Shown here: piece after piece, positions 51,977 to 61,157 of the stretch | How the letters are laid out: each line of letters starts with the position of its first letter | How positions within the stretch are numbered: position 1 is the stretch's first letter | From: Streptomyces flaveolus | GTDB lineage: Bacteria; Actinomycetota; Actinomycetes; Streptomycetales; Streptomycetaceae | Assembly (NCBI RefSeq): GCF_014648815.1 | Contig: NZ_BMRV01000001.1 | Span: forward strand, 248,001-312,000 | Reading direction: 5' to 3' | DNA length: 64,000 bases | Translations under genes and position numbers: made by a program | The notes under the pieces: generated by a model | Told to the model about the DNA's origin: nothing | Database searches by the model: none | What the model saw: only the letters and a program-made list of their open reading frames with translations

Positions 51977-53533
51977 ATGGCCCACACGCGATACGACCAA
52001 CGGGTACGGGTGTTCGTCGAGGTCTGCGGCGGTGAGCACGACTGGCGGGAGGCGGAGGCGCGCTTCGAGGCGCACGGCTGGCCGGTGCGCGACGCGCACC
52101 CCGCGGGCAGCGGACCGCTGGGCCCGGCCCTGGAGCCCGACCCCGCGTCGCGCGTGTACGAGATAGAGGTCCGCCTCTTCGGCGCGGCCAAGGGCAGCGA
52201 CCGGGGCGCGGCCGACCGGGTGCGCAAGGTGCTGCGCGGCGCCCGCCTCGAAGGCTACGTCCGCCGGGCCGAACCCCTGGAGCGGGACCGGGAGTTGTTC
52301 CCCCACTGGAGGGTCGTCAGCACGGCCCACCGGCGCCCGGGCAGGCAGCCGGCCTGGCGGAGGCACCTCACCCGCACCGCCACGCGGCTCGGCAGACACG
52401 ACACCGGAGGGTTCGTCGCCGGCGGCCCGCGCCAGGCGCTGCGGCTGGCCCGCGCGGACGCTCCCGCCGGTGCCCCCCGCCCGGCCGTGGCAGTCAGGCC
52501 GCTGGACGGACGCCGACGCGAACCCGCCCCTTACCGGCGGGAGGAGCGGCTGGAGCGCTCGATCTACCGGCTGGTCCTGTGGACCCTGCTGTCGGCGGGC
52601 GCGCTCACGCTGGCCTCGGCGGCGGTCCCCGGCGCCCCCCGGTGGATCCTGGGGACCCTGGCGCTCTTCGGCGCCTGCGGATCCCTCTGGTCGGGCTGGG
52701 ACATGAGCCGGGCGGGCAAGCGGCAGGAGGGCGTCTTCCTCGCCCTGCTCTGTCTGCTGATCTTCGCCGCCTTCGGGATGGGCCTCCTCAGCAGCGACGG
52801 CAAGGCCTGGACCCCGCGCGAGACCCTCACGACCGCGGTGGTGGTCTCCGTCCTCGCGGGGCTGTGGCTCCTGGTGCGGCAGTGGACGTGGGGCGAGTGG
52901 GTCGCCTGGGCCGTTCCGCTGGCGGTGACCCTGACCGTCTCCGCGTTCGTGGCGGCGGGTTCCGTCCTGCACGCCCTGTACGCCGACGGCCTCTCGCTCA
53001 GCCCGGGGGATCTCGACGTGCCCCCGGTCTGGCAGTTCGCCGCCGCGGTCAAGCTGCTGGTGATGCTGAGCCTCGTCATGATCGTCCCGGCCTGGTGGGG
53101 GTTCGCCAAGCACCGGCACCACCGGTACGCCACCCCGGGGGACGGCACCAACATCATCCTGAACGTGTGCCTCTTCGCGGCGATGCTCGCCGGTGCGGGG
53201 TTGCAGGCGTGGGACTCCGCGGCGACGGCCGTGGACCGGACGGTCGCGGCGGCCGCGCGCGGCCAGGAGCCGCCGTCGTACTTCGGTGTCGAACCGGAGT
53301 GGACCTGCGTACGGCTCGTGGTGCCGGCCCGTGAACTCGCCGGGGAGGGACCCCCGTTGAATCCGGGCAGACCCTACCTTTCCTTCGGCATCGCGGGAGA
53401 GACGGCGGTCCTGTGGGACCCGGCCACCCGCGAACCGGTGAAGCTGCCGGCGAATCAGGTGTGGCTGGGGCCGGCGGAGTCGGGGAACGTCTCGTGCCCG
53501 GAGCGGCCACCCGGAGTGTCGAAAGTTTCGTAG
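51977..53533 (+). CDS. Multi-helix membrane protein with soluble N-terminal domain
   Basis: 518 residues. Residues 1-200 are soluble and charged, with two segments (VRVFVEVCGGEHDWREAEARF and VYEIEVRLFGAAKG) that look like a small alpha/beta fold. About seven hydrophobic helices fill ~200-430, then a ~90-residue extracytoplasmic-like tail. ATG at 51977 with GGAGG 11 nt upstream. No family recognised. The stop codon region carries a CGAAAGTTTCG palindrome that may belong to the xylanase control region. Confidence 0.72.
   Translation: MAHTRYDQRVRVFVEVCGGEHDWREAEARFEAHGWPVRDAHPAGSGPLGPALEPDPASRVYEIEVRLFGAAKGSDRGAADRVRKVLRGARLEGYVRRAEPLERDRELFPHWRVVSTAHRRPGRQPAWRRHLTRTATRLGRHDTGGFVAGGPRQALRLARADAPAGAPRPAVAVRPLDGRRREPAPYRREERLERSIYRLVLWTLLSAGALTLASAAVPGAPRWILGTLALFGACGSLWSGWDMSRAGKRQEGVFLALLCLLIFAAFGMGLLSSDGKAWTPRETLTTAVVVSVLAGLWLLVRQWTWGEWVAWAVPLAVTLTVSAFVAAGSVLHALYADGLSLSPGDLDVPPVWQFAAAVKLLVMLSLVMIVPAWWGFAKHRHHRYATPGDGTNIILNVCLFAAMLAGAGLQAWDSAATAVDRTVAAAARGQEPPSYFGVEPEWTCVRLVVPARELAGEGPPLNPGRPYLSFGIAGETAVLWDPATREPVKLPANQVWLGPAESGNVSCPERPPGVSKVS
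53520..53530. promoter_or_regulatory. CGAAAGTTTCG palindrome, distal xylanase-type operator
   Basis: Perfect palindrome overlapping the last codons of the membrane protein gene, ~215 bp upstream of the xylanase start. Similar CGAAA/TTTCG elements precede other Streptomyces xylan genes (recall). Confidence 0.45.
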
Positions 53534-53649
53534 CCGTCTCTCCTCGTTTCTGATCTCTCTGAGAGTCGTCCCTCTCCCCATGCGGTTCATCGCGGGTAGA
53601 GACGTGCCTGAGCAGCTGATATCGGTACGTCTCTCGCCCTCTTGCTGGC

Positions 53650-53707
53650 CGAAGGTTTCGAAATAATTACCGAAACTATTGACGCTTGACGGGGACAGGC
53701 CAACACT
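53650..53707 (+). promoter_or_regulatory. Xylanase promoter with CGAA..TTTCG operator repeats
   Basis: CGAAGGTTTCG (53650-53660) and CGAAAC (53671-53676) give GTTTCG-N10-CGAAAC. TTGACG (53679-53684) with a weak AACACT 17 bp later may be the promoter. The site fits a LacI-type xylan repressor. Confidence 0.5.
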
Positions 53708-53745
53708 GGCGCCGTCGTCGAACCCCCAGGAGAGGAAGCACCACC

Positions 53746-54699
53746 ATGTTCTTAGCCCGAACCGCGTGGGCCGTCGCCCTGGCCGCCCTGGCCGCGATGC
53801 TGCTGCCCGCCACCGCCCACGCCGACACGGTCGTGACCACCAACCAGACCGGCACCGACAACGGCTACTACTACTCGTTCTGGACCGACAGCCAGGGCAC
53901 CGTCTCCATGAACATGGGGTCCGGCGGCCAGTACAGCACCGCGTGGCGCAACACCGGCAACTTCGTCGCGGGCAAGGGCTGGAGCAACGGCGGGCGCAGG
54001 ACCGTGCAGTACTCGGGCACGTTCAACCCGTCCGGCAACGCGTACCTGGCTCTCTATGGCTGGACGTCGAACCCGCTCGTCGAGTACTACATCGTCGACA
54101 ACTGGGGCACCTACCGGCCCACGGGCACGTTCATGGGCACCGTGAACAGCGACGGCGGCACCTACGACATCTACCGGACGACGCGGTACAACGCCCCGTC
54201 CGTCGAGGGCACCCGGACCTTCGACCAGTACTGGAGTGTGCGGCAGTCCAGGCGGACCGGTGGCACCATCACCACGGGCAACCACTTCGACGCCTGGTCG
54301 CGTGCCGGGATGCCGATGGGCAGCTTCAACTACTACATGATCATGGCGACCGAGGGCTACCAGAGCAGCGGCAGCTCCGACATCACGGTCGGCGGAACGA
54401 GTTCCGGCGGTGGCGGCGGTGGGGGCGGTGGCGGTGGCTGCACCGCGACGCTGTCGGCGGGGCAGAAGTGGGACGACCGGTACAACCTCAACGTCTCGGT
54501 GAGCGGGGCGGGCAACTGGACCGTGACGATGAACGTGCCGTCCCCGGCGAAGGTGCTGTCCACCTGGAACGTCAGCGCGAGCTATCCCACCGCGCAGACC
54601 CTGACCGCCAAGTCGAACGGCAGCGGGAACACCTGGGGCGCCACCATCCAGGCCAACGGGAACTGGACCTGGCCGACGGTCAGTTGCAGCGCGGGCTGA
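53746..54699 (+). CDS. xlnB: Secreted GH11 endo-1,4-beta-xylanase with C-terminal binding module
   Basis: 317 residues: signal peptide to ~26 (ATAHA), GH11 jelly roll ~27-215, poly-Gly linker ~222-232, binding module ~233-317. The two catalytic glutamates are E113 in [10 protein letters not shown] (nucleophile) and E203 in MATEGYQ (acid/base). It cuts internal xylan bonds outside the cell. The module is nearly identical to that of the next gene. ATG at 53746 with AGGAGAGGAAG upstream. Same arrangement as the xylanase B/AxeA locus of S. lividans (recall). Confidence 0.93.
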   Translation: MFLARTAWAVALAALAAMLLPATAHADTVVTTNQTGTDNGYYYSFWTDSQGTVSMNMGSGGQYSTAWRNTGNFVAGKGWSNGGRRTVQYSGTFNPSGNAYLALYGWTSNPLVEYYIVDNWGTYRPTGTFMGTVNSDGGTYDIYRTTRYNAPSVEGTRTFDQYWSVRQSRRTGGTITTGNHFDAWSRAGMPMGSFNYYMIMATEGYQSSGSSDITVGGTSSGGGGGGGGGGGCTATLSAGQKWDDRYNLNVSVSGAGNWTVTMNVPSPAKVLSTWNVSASYPTAQTLTAKSNGSGNTWGATIQANGNWTWPTVSCSAG

Positions 54700-54734
54700 C
54701 GCCACCCACCGACGAGCGAGGAGGATCCCTTCGC

Positions 54735-55733
54735 ATGCGCACCGGACCCCGTCCGTCATGGCGTCCCCTGGTCACCGGGGTGGCCGCCGCCGCACTGGCC
54801 GCCGCGGGCACCGTCGCCGCCGACGCCGCCCCCGCAGCCGCGCCCGCACGGGCCGCCGCCTGCAACGGCTACGTCGGCCTCACCTTCGACGACGGCCCCT
54901 CGAGCACCACGCAGGCCCTGCTCAACGCCCTCAAGCAGAACAGGCTGCGGGCCACCATGTTCAACCAGGGCCAGTACGCGGCCCAGAACCCGTCCCTCGT
55001 GCGCGCCCAGGTCGACGCCGGCATGTGGGTCGCCAACCACAGCTACACCCACCCGCACATGACCCAGCTCGGCCAGGCCCAGATGGACACGGAGATCTCC
55101 CGGACCCAGCAGGCGATCGCGGCCGCGGGCGGTGGTACGCCGAAGCTGTTCCGCCCGCCGTACGGCGAGACCAACTCCACGCTGCGGTCGGTCGAGGCCA
55201 AGTACGGCCTGACCGAGGTCATCTGGGACGTCGACTCGCAGGACTGGAACAACGCCAGTACCGACGCCATCGTGCAGGCCGTCTCCCGGCTGGGCAACGG
55301 CCAGGTCATCCTCATGCACGACTGGCCCGCGAACACGCTCGCGGCCATTCCCCGCATCGCGCAGACCCTGGCGAGCAAGGGCCTGTGCTCCGGCATGATC
55401 TCCCCGTCGACCGGCCGCGCGGTCGCCCCCGACGGCGGCGGCACCGGTGGCGGAGGGGGCGGTGGCGGCGGCTGCACCGCGACGCTGTCGGCGGGGCAGG
55501 TGTGGGGTGACCGGTACAACCTCAACGTCTCGGTGAGCGGGGCGGGCAACTGGACCGTGACGATGAACGTGCCGTCCCCGGCGAAGGTGCTGTCGACCTG
55601 GAACGTCAGCGCCAGTTACCCGAGTTCACAGGTGCTGACGGCCAAGCCCAACGGCAGCGGCAACACCTGGGGCGCCACCATCCAGGCCAACGGCAACTGG
55701 ACCTGGCCGACGGTCAGTTGCAGTACCGGCTGA
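54735..55733 (+). CDS. axeA: Secreted acetylxylan esterase (NodB-type CE4) with binding module
   Basis: 332 residues: signal peptide to ~40, CE4 deacetylase ~42-225, Gly-rich linker, binding module ~247-332. CE4 motifs are [15 protein letters not shown] (metal histidines), RPPYGE and LMHDW. It removes acetyl groups from xylan, which helps the xylanase next door. ATG at 54735 with GAGGAGG upstream, 36 bp after the xylanase stop, so probably one operon. Confidence 0.93.
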   Translation: MRTGPRPSWRPLVTGVAAAALAAAGTVAADAAPAAAPARAAACNGYVGLTFDDGPSSTTQALLNALKQNRLRATMFNQGQYAAQNPSLVRAQVDAGMWVANHSYTHPHMTQLGQAQMDTEISRTQQAIAAAGGGTPKLFRPPYGETNSTLRSVEAKYGLTEVIWDVDSQDWNNASTDAIVQAVSRLGNGQVILMHDWPANTLAAIPRIAQTLASKGLCSGMISPSTGRAVAPDGGGTGGGGGGGGGCTATLSAGQVWGDRYNLNVSVSGAGNWTVTMNVPSPAKVLSTWNVSASYPSSQVLTAKPNGSGNTWGATIQANGNWTWPTVSCSTG

Positions 55734-55744
55734 CCTGTACGAGT

Positions 55745-55781
55745 GCCTGTGGCGAGGCGGTTCCACCGTCGCGCCACAGGC
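55745..55781. terminator. Bidirectional terminator after axeA
   Basis: GCCTGTGGCG (55745-55754) pairs with CGCCACAGGC (55772-55781), between axeA and the convergent MazG-like gene. Confidence 0.8.
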
Positions 55782-55802
55782 GCACGGCTGCTGTCGGGAA
55801 CG

Positions 55803-56150
55803 TCAGGCTCCCGGCCCCGGCGACCGCCCCGCCACCCGCGTCAGGTGCCGTCCGAACACCTCGCGGGCGTCGGGTGTCAGGGTGCGCAGGGCCACCATCG
55901 CCGTGATCACGACGTCGCACAGCTCCGCCTCGACGTCCTCCCACGTGTGCGTGACCCCCTTGCGCGGGTTGTGACCGGTCGTGCCGATCACCGCCTCGGC
56001 GACCTCGCCGACCTCCTCCGACAGCTTCAGCATGCGCAGCAGGAGGCCCTCACGGCCGCCGACGGGCTGGTCCGCCTCCAGCCACTTCCACAGGGCGTCG
56101 ACGGTGGTCCACGGGTCGTCGGCGGGCGTGCCGCCTCGGGTCTCGGTCAT
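55803..56150 (-). CDS. MazG-like nucleotide pyrophosphohydrolase
   Basis: 115 residues of the all-alpha MazG/NTP-PPase fold. The metal site is LSEEVGEVAEAVIG (ExxE) with the distal VEAELCDVVITAMV (ExxD). It would hydrolyse nucleoside triphosphates to monophosphates, perhaps non-canonical ones. ATG at 56150. DoxX gene lies 37 bp upstream on the same strand. Confidence 0.87.
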   Translation of the reverse strand: MTETRGGTPADDPWTTVDALWKWLEADQPVGGREGLLLRMLKLSEEVGEVAEAVIGTTGHNPRKGVTHTWEDVEAELCDVVITAMVALRTLTPDAREVFGRHLTRVAGRSPGPGA

Positions 56151-56186
56151 GCCGAGCAGCCTGCCATGAAGGCAGAGGGCGACGTG

Positions 56187-56729
56187 TCAGTCGAACAGTT
56201 GCTCCTGCTTGCCCTCCGCCGCCTTCCGCACCCGCCGGTTACGCGCCCCGACGATCACCGTCGTGGCGGCGGCCGTCGCCGCGAAGGCCGCCGGGACCAT
56301 CCAGTTCCGGTTGACCGCGTGGCCCAGGGCGTGGTCCACGGAGAGCCTGCCGGGGCCCGTGACCGCGAGGCCGGCGGCCGTCAGGCCCAGGGAGGCCGCG
56401 TACTCGTAGCCGCCGGTCTGGGCGAAGAAGCCGTTCGGGGCGTGCACCGCGGCGGCGCCCGTCATCGCACCGGCCGCCGCCGCGCCCGCGGCCGGGGTGG
56501 CCAGGCCCAGGGCCAGCAGTACGCCGCCCCCGGCCTCCGCGAGGCCCGCCGCGGTCGCGCTCGCCCGGCCGGGTGTGTAGCCCATGGACTCCATGGCCTT
56601 GCCGGTGCCCTCGATGCCCCCGCCGCCGAACCAGCCGAGCAGTTTCTGCGCGCCGTGCGCGGCCAGTACGCCGCCCGTCCCCAGACGGAGCAGCAGCAGT
56701 CCGAGGTCGCGTCGGTCGTAGCAGGTCAT
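56187..56729 (-). CDS. DoxX-family membrane protein
   Basis: 180 residues with four hydrophobic helices. The family start LGLLLLRLGTGGVLAAHGAQKLLGWF is plain, then AAGLAEAGGGVLLALGL and FFAQTGGYEYAASL. Some DoxX proteins work in oxidative or thiol stress membranes complexes. C-terminal tail is charged. ATG at 56729 with GAAGGAG upstream. Confidence 0.88.
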   Translation of the reverse strand: MTCYDRRDLGLLLLRLGTGGVLAAHGAQKLLGWFGGGGIEGTGKAMESMGYTPGRASATAAGLAEAGGGVLLALGLATPAAGAAAAGAMTGAAAVHAPNGFFAQTGGYEYAASLGLTAAGLAVTGPGRLSVDHALGHAVNRNWMVPAAFAATAAATTVIVGARNRRVRKAAEGKQEQLFD

Positions 56730-56891
56730 GTCGGCTCCTTCAGGGCGGTGACGGCGGTGACTGCGGTGGTGTCCCTTCTCAGGGTTCCCACCCTCCCCAC
56801 GTTTCCACCGTCGCACCGTCCGCACCCGACCGGCCCGCGGCGGGCGCCGTTCGGGTGGCGGGGGGCCGCGGCCGGTGTGACGCTGGCCGGC

Positions 56892-57218
56892 ATGACCATT
56901 CAGACCACCCGACTCAGCGACCCGGCCGTCCGGGCCTTCGTCGCCGCCGTCAACGCGCACGACCGGGAGGCCTTCATGGCGCTGCTCGCGCCGGACGCCA
57001 CCATGGCCGACGACGGCGACGACCGGGACCTCGCCCAGTGGATCGACCAGGAGATCTTCTCCTCCAACGGACACCTGGAGGTCGACAACGAGTCGAACGG
57101 CGGGCGAGCCCTCATCGCCCGCTACCGCAACGACACCTGGGGCGAGATGCGCACCCGGTGGAGCTTCACCGTCGACGACGACGGCCGGATCGCGCGGTTC
57201 GAGACCGGGCAGGCGTAA
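56892..57218 (+). CDS. SnoaL/NTF2-like protein
   Basis: 108 residues of the NTF2/SnoaL cone fold: FVAAVNAHDREAFMALLAPDATM and RTRWSFTVDDDGRIARFETGQA. Such proteins bind small molecules or act as isomerases; no substrate is evident. ATG at 56892. The aldo/keto reductase gene follows 67 bp downstream but has its own promoter-like site. Confidence 0.8.
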   Translation: MTIQTTRLSDPAVRAFVAAVNAHDREAFMALLAPDATMADDGDDRDLAQWIDQEIFSSNGHLEVDNESNGGRALIARYRNDTWGEMRTRWSFTVDDDGRIARFETGQA

Positions 57219-57244
57219 CCGGGACCGACGGGCCACGCGGTCGC

Positions 57245-57278
57245 CCTTGCCTTCGGGTGCGCTTCAACTCCTAGCGTC
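57245..57278 (+). promoter_or_regulatory. MerR-type promoter candidate before the aldo/keto reductase gene
   Basis: TTGCCT (57247-57252) and TAGCGT (57273-57278) are spaced by 20 bp, the over-long spacing of MerR-activated promoters, with partial dyad CTTG...CAAC between. Start codon is 8 bp further, so the mRNA may be nearly leaderless. Confidence 0.4.
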
Positions 57279-57285
57279 CCCGGAC

Positions 57286-58290
57286 ATGGAGACCAACGGA
57301 ACGACCGGCACCACCAGGACCCTCGGCCGCAGTGGTATCGAGGTCAGCGCGCTCGGCTTCGGCTGCTGGGCCATCGGGGGCGAGTGGCGGGACACCGCGG
57401 GGCAGCCGCTCGGCTGGGGACGCGTCGACGACGACGAGTCCCTACGGGCCATCCGGCGCGCCCTCGACCTCGGCGTCACCTTCTTCGACACGGCGGACGT
57501 CTACGGCACCGGCCACAGCGAACGCCTGCTGGGCCGCGCCCTCGGCAAGCGACGGGACGACGTCGTCGTCGCCACCAAGTGGGGCAACGTCTTCGACGCG
57601 GACACCCGCACCCTCACCGGCGCCGACGACTCGCCCGCGTACGTCCGCCGCGCGCTCACCGCGTCGCTGGAGCGCCTGGGCACCGACCACGTCGACCTCT
57701 ACCAGCTGCACCTCGCCGACGCCGACCCGGGACGTGCCGCGGAACTCCGCGACGTCTGCGAGGAGCTCGTGGGGGAGGGGCTGGTGCGCGCGTACGCGTG
57801 GAGCACGGACGACCCCGAGCGCGCCGCCGTGTTCGCGGCCGGTGAGCACTGCGCGGCCGTGCAGCACCGGGCCAACGTCCTCCAGGACGCGCCCGAGATG
57901 ATCGCCCTGTGCGAGGCCTCGGGGCTGGCGAGTGTCAACCGCAGCCCGCTCGCCATGGGGCTGCTGGGCGGCAGGCACGCGGGCCGGCGGGCCCTGTCGG
58001 CCGGGGACATCCGCAGCAGGCCGCCCGCCTGGCTGCCGGGGTTCGGGGACGGGACCGGTGCCGACCCTAAGTGGCTGGCGCGGGTCGAGGCACTGCGGGA
58101 CGTGCTCACCGCGGGCGGCCGTACGCTCGCGCAGGGCGCGCTGGCCTGGCTGTGGGCCCGCAGCGACCGCACCGTGCCGATCCCCGGGTTCCGTTCCGTC
58201 GCACAGGCCGAGGAGAACGCGGGCGCGTTGGAGAAGGGGCCGCTCACCGCCGGCCAGATGGCCGAGGCCGAGCTGATCCTGCGGGGCTGA
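57286..58290 (+). CDS. Aldo/keto reductase
   Basis: 334 residues of the TIM-barrel AKR family. Catalytic tetrad: Asp/Tyr in FFDTADVYGTGHSE, Lys in VVVATKWGNVF, His in LYQLHLADAD. NADP(H) site in VPIPGFRSVAQAEEN. It reduces carbonyls to alcohols; substrate unknown. ATG at 57286. Confidence 0.92.
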   Translation: METNGTTGTTRTLGRSGIEVSALGFGCWAIGGEWRDTAGQPLGWGRVDDDESLRAIRRALDLGVTFFDTADVYGTGHSERLLGRALGKRRDDVVVATKWGNVFDADTRTLTGADDSPAYVRRALTASLERLGTDHVDLYQLHLADADPGRAAELRDVCEELVGEGLVRAYAWSTDDPERAAVFAAGEHCAAVQHRANVLQDAPEMIALCEASGLASVNRSPLAMGLLGGRHAGRRALSAGDIRSRPPAWLPGFGDGTGADPKWLARVEALRDVLTAGGRTLAQGALAWLWARSDRTVPIPGFRSVAQAEENAGALEKGPLTAGQMAEAELILRG

Positions 58291-58552
58291 CGCCGGCGGG
58301 CGTGTGTGCGGCAGCCGTCCGCCCACCGGTGCGTATCCCGCGGTCCCCCGCGGGATCCACCCCCATCCGGTGGCCGGAACGGCTGCCGCCTTCCCCCCTC
58401 GGTATGGCTTGCGGAGGTGCCGGAAGGCCGACGCTCCGAGTGTGAAGCTTCGGTGAAGGAAAGTTGAGCATAAGTCCGCCACCGGCCGCAATGGTGCGGA
58501 CTGTTGAATTCCGATTGTGTGGATCGCCAAGGGTCCCGCGAGCGCGGTGCGT

Positions 58553-59308
58553 TCAGCCGCGCCCCACGTACGGCATCGCCGTCGCCATGACCGTCGCGAA
58601 CTGCACGTTCGCCTCCAGCGGCAGTTCCGCCATGTGCCGCACCGTGCGCGCCACATCGGCGACGTCCATCACCGGCTCGGGCGCCACCACCCCGTTGGCC
58701 TGGAGCGCTCCCGTCTGCATGCCGGCCGTCATGTCGGTCGCCGCGTTGCCGATGTCGATCTGGCCGACCGCGATGCCGTAGGGCCGGCCGTCCAGGGACA
58801 GCGACTTGGTCAGGCCCGTCAGCGCGTGCTTGGTCGCCGTGTACGCCACCGAGTGCGGGCGCGGGGTGTGCGCGGAGATCGAGCCGTTGTTGATGATCCG
58901 GCCGCCCTGCGGGCTCTGCTCCTTCATCTGCCGGTACGCCGCCTGCGCGCACAGGAACGCCCCGTTGAGGTTGGTGTCCACCACGTGCCGCCACGCGTCG
59001 TAGGGCAGCTCCTCGACCGGCACGCCGCCCGGGCCGAACGTCCCGGCGTTGTTGAACAGCAGGTCCAGCCGCCCGAACCGGTCGCGCACGGCGGCGAACA
59101 GGGCGGCCACGTCCTCGGGCCGTGACACGTCGGTCCGTACGGCCAGGGCGGTGCCGCCGGGGACGAGCGCGGCCGTCTCCTCCAGGGGCTCGGTGCGGCG
59201 CCCGGCCAGGGCCAGCGTCCAGCCCGCGCGCAGCAGTTCGGCGGCGACCGCGCGGCCGATGCCGGAACCGGCACCCGTGACCACGGCGATCCTCTCCCGG
59301 CCGGTCAT
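58553..59308 (-). CDS. Short-chain dehydrogenase/reductase
   Basis: 251 residues, classical SDR. Cofactor motif [16 protein letters not shown], catalytic Ser in [10 protein letters not shown], and YTATK (YxxxK). The GRRTEP segment after strand 2 suggests NADP preference. ATG at 59308 is favoured by GAGGGG 8 nt upstream; an ATG 13 codons earlier is possible. Substrate unknown. Confidence 0.92.
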   Translation of the reverse strand: MTGRERIAVVTGAGSGIGRAVAAELLRAGWTLALAGRRTEPLEETAALVPGGTALAVRTDVSRPEDVAALFAAVRDRFGRLDLLFNNAGTFGPGGVPVEELPYDAWRHVVDTNLNGAFLCAQAAYRQMKEQSPQGGRIINNGSISAHTPRPHSVAYTATKHALTGLTKSLSLDGRPYGIAVGQIDIGNAATDMTAGMQTGALQANGVVAPEPVMDVADVARTVRHMAELPLEANVQFATVMATAMPYVGRG

Positions 59309-59391
59309 GTCGTACGTCCCCTCGTCGGCGGTTCTCACGGTGTTCATGAGGCCGCAGCGTACGCGTGGGGATCGGGCGGCGATCATGCGGA

Positions 59392-59424
59392 ACTCATCCG
59401 TCCGACATGGGCCCGACATGTCCG
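59392..59424 (+). promoter_or_regulatory. PHO-box candidate (three 11-bp direct units)
   Basis: ACTCATCCGTC (59392-59402), CGACATGGGCC (59403-59413) and CGACATGTCCG (59414-59424) repeat with an exact 11-bp period and a shared CAT at the same position, as PhoP sites do. It is ~65 bp upstream of the phosphatase start. Confidence 0.5.
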
Positions 59425-59489
59425 CGCCAAGGTGTCGTCGTCCCCGGCCATTCGAATGCCCCCTGCACCCACCGCAAGGGGAGGAACGG

Positions 59490-61157
59490 ATGACACCCGC
59501 GAACCACCAGGCTTCCGACCGTGCCCAGGCCGGCTCGGCCACGCACGCGCCCGAACTCCGCGCCGCCGCCCGCCACCTGGGCCGCCGCCGCTTCCTGACC
59601 GTCACCGGCGCCGCCGCGGCGCTCGCCTTCTCCGTCAACCTGCCCGCCGCCGGCACCGCGAGCGCCGCCGAACTCGACCCCGCCCGGCTCACCGGCGACC
59701 CCTTCACACTCGGCGTCGCCTCGGGCGACCCGCTGCCGGACTCCGTCCTGCTGTGGACGCGCCTGGCCCCCGCGCCGTACCAGGCCGACAGCGGACTGCC
59801 CGCGAAACGCGTCGACGTCGGCTGGGAACTCGCCCTCGACGAACGCTTCCGCCGCGTCGTCAGACGGGGCACCACCACCGCCCACCCCGAGTTCCACCAC
59901 ACCGTCCACGTCGAGGTCGGCCACCTCGCCCCGGGCCACGTCTACTACTACCGCTTCCGCGCCGGCCGCTTCGTCAGCCCCGTCGGCCGCACCCGCACCG
60001 CGCCCCCGGCCCGCGGCCGCACCGCCGGGCTCACCTTCGGCCTGGTCTCCTGCCAGCGCTACGACCAGGGCTACTACACCGCCTACCGGCACCTCGCCGA
60101 GGAGGACGTGGACGTCGTCTTCCACCTCGGCGACTACCTCTACGAGTACGCCGTCAACTCCGCCGGCGGCTCCCGCGCCTACCCGGCCGGCACCCTGCCG
60201 GACCTGTTCAATCACGAGACGGTGACGCTGGAGGACTACCGCCTGCGGTACGCCCTCTACAAGTCCGACCCCGACCTGCGGGCCGCGCACGCCGCGCACC
60301 CCTTCGTCGTCACCTGGGACGACCACGAGACCGAGAACAACTACGCGGGCGACACCCCGGAGAACAGCGTCCCGCCGGAGGAGTTCCTGCTGCGCCGGGC
60401 CGCCGCCTACCGGGCCTACTGGGAGAACATGCCGCTGCGGCGCCCGCAGCTGCCCGAGGGCCCGGACCTGAAGCTGTACCGCCGTCTGCACTGGGGCCGG
60501 CTCGCCCAGTTCGACGTGCTCGACACCCGCCAGTACCGCTCCGACCAGGCCTACGGCGACGGCTGGCAGTACCCCGGCCCCGAGTCCGAGGACCCGGGCC
60601 GCACCCTCACCGGCGACGCCCAGGAACGCTGGCTGATCAACGGCTGGCACCGGTCGGACGCCGTGTGGAACGTGGTGCCCCAGCAGGTCACCTTCTCCCA
60701 GCGGTACAACTCCACCACCACGCCCTCCAAGGTCTCCATGGACTCCTGGGACGGCTACCCGGCCTCCCGCGAACGGGTGCTGGCCGGCGCGCAGGCCGCC
60801 GGTGTCGAGAACCTGATGGTCCTCACCGGCGACGTGCACGTGCACTACGGCTTCGACATCAAGCGCGACTTCTCCGACCCGGGCTCCCGGACCCTGGGCA
60901 CGGAGATCGTCACCTCCTCCGTCACCAGCGGCGGCAACGGCTCCGAGAAGCCGTCCAACTGGAACACCTACCTGGCCGCCAACCCGCACCTGCGGTTCTA
61001 CAACGGCCTGCGCGGCTACGCGACGGTGTCCCTCGGCCGGGAGCTGGCGCGCGCCGACTTCAAGACGGTGTCCCACGTGACCACCGAGGGCGCGCCGCTC
61101 ACGACCGCCGCCTCCTTCGTGACGGAGGTGGGGGAGCAGGGGCTCAAGCCGGCGTGA
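59490..61157 (+). CDS. phoD: Secreted alkaline phosphatase D (PhoD)
   Basis: 555 residues. Tat signal [17 protein letters not shown]. PhoD domains: N-terminal Ig-like (~60-150), then the metallophosphatase with [40 protein letters not shown], and [11 protein letters not shown]. It releases phosphate from mono- and diesters outside the cell using Ca/Fe. ATG at 59490 with GGGGAGG upstream. S. coelicolor has a PhoP-controlled homologue (recall). 14 bp 3' overlap with the convergent gene. Confidence 0.93.
   Translation: MTPANHQASDRAQAGSATHAPELRAAARHLGRRRFLTVTGAAAALAFSVNLPAAGTASAAELDPARLTGDPFTLGVASGDPLPDSVLLWTRLAPAPYQADSGLPAKRVDVGWELALDERFRRVVRRGTTTAHPEFHHTVHVEVGHLAPGHVYYYRFRAGRFVSPVGRTRTAPPARGRTAGLTFGLVSCQRYDQGYYTAYRHLAEEDVDVVFHLGDYLYEYAVNSAGGSRAYPAGTLPDLFNHETVTLEDYRLRYALYKSDPDLRAAHAAHPFVVTWDDHETENNYAGDTPENSVPPEEFLLRRAAAYRAYWENMPLRRPQLPEGPDLKLYRRLHWGRLAQFDVLDTRQYRSDQAYGDGWQYPGPESEDPGRTLTGDAQERWLINGWHRSDAVWNVVPQQVTFSQRYNSTTTPSKVSMDSWDGYPASRERVLAGAQAAGVENLMVLTGDVHVHYGFDIKRDFSDPGSRTLGTEIVTSSVTSGGNGSEKPSNWNTYLAANPHLRFYNGLRGYATVSLGRELARADFKTVSHVTTEGAPLTTAASFVTEVGEQGLKPA

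Noticed and set aside
54411..54440. GGTGGC tandem repeats as a possible CRISPR or microsatellite
   Set aside because: They encode the poly-Gly linker of the xylanase. No CRISPR array is present in the window.
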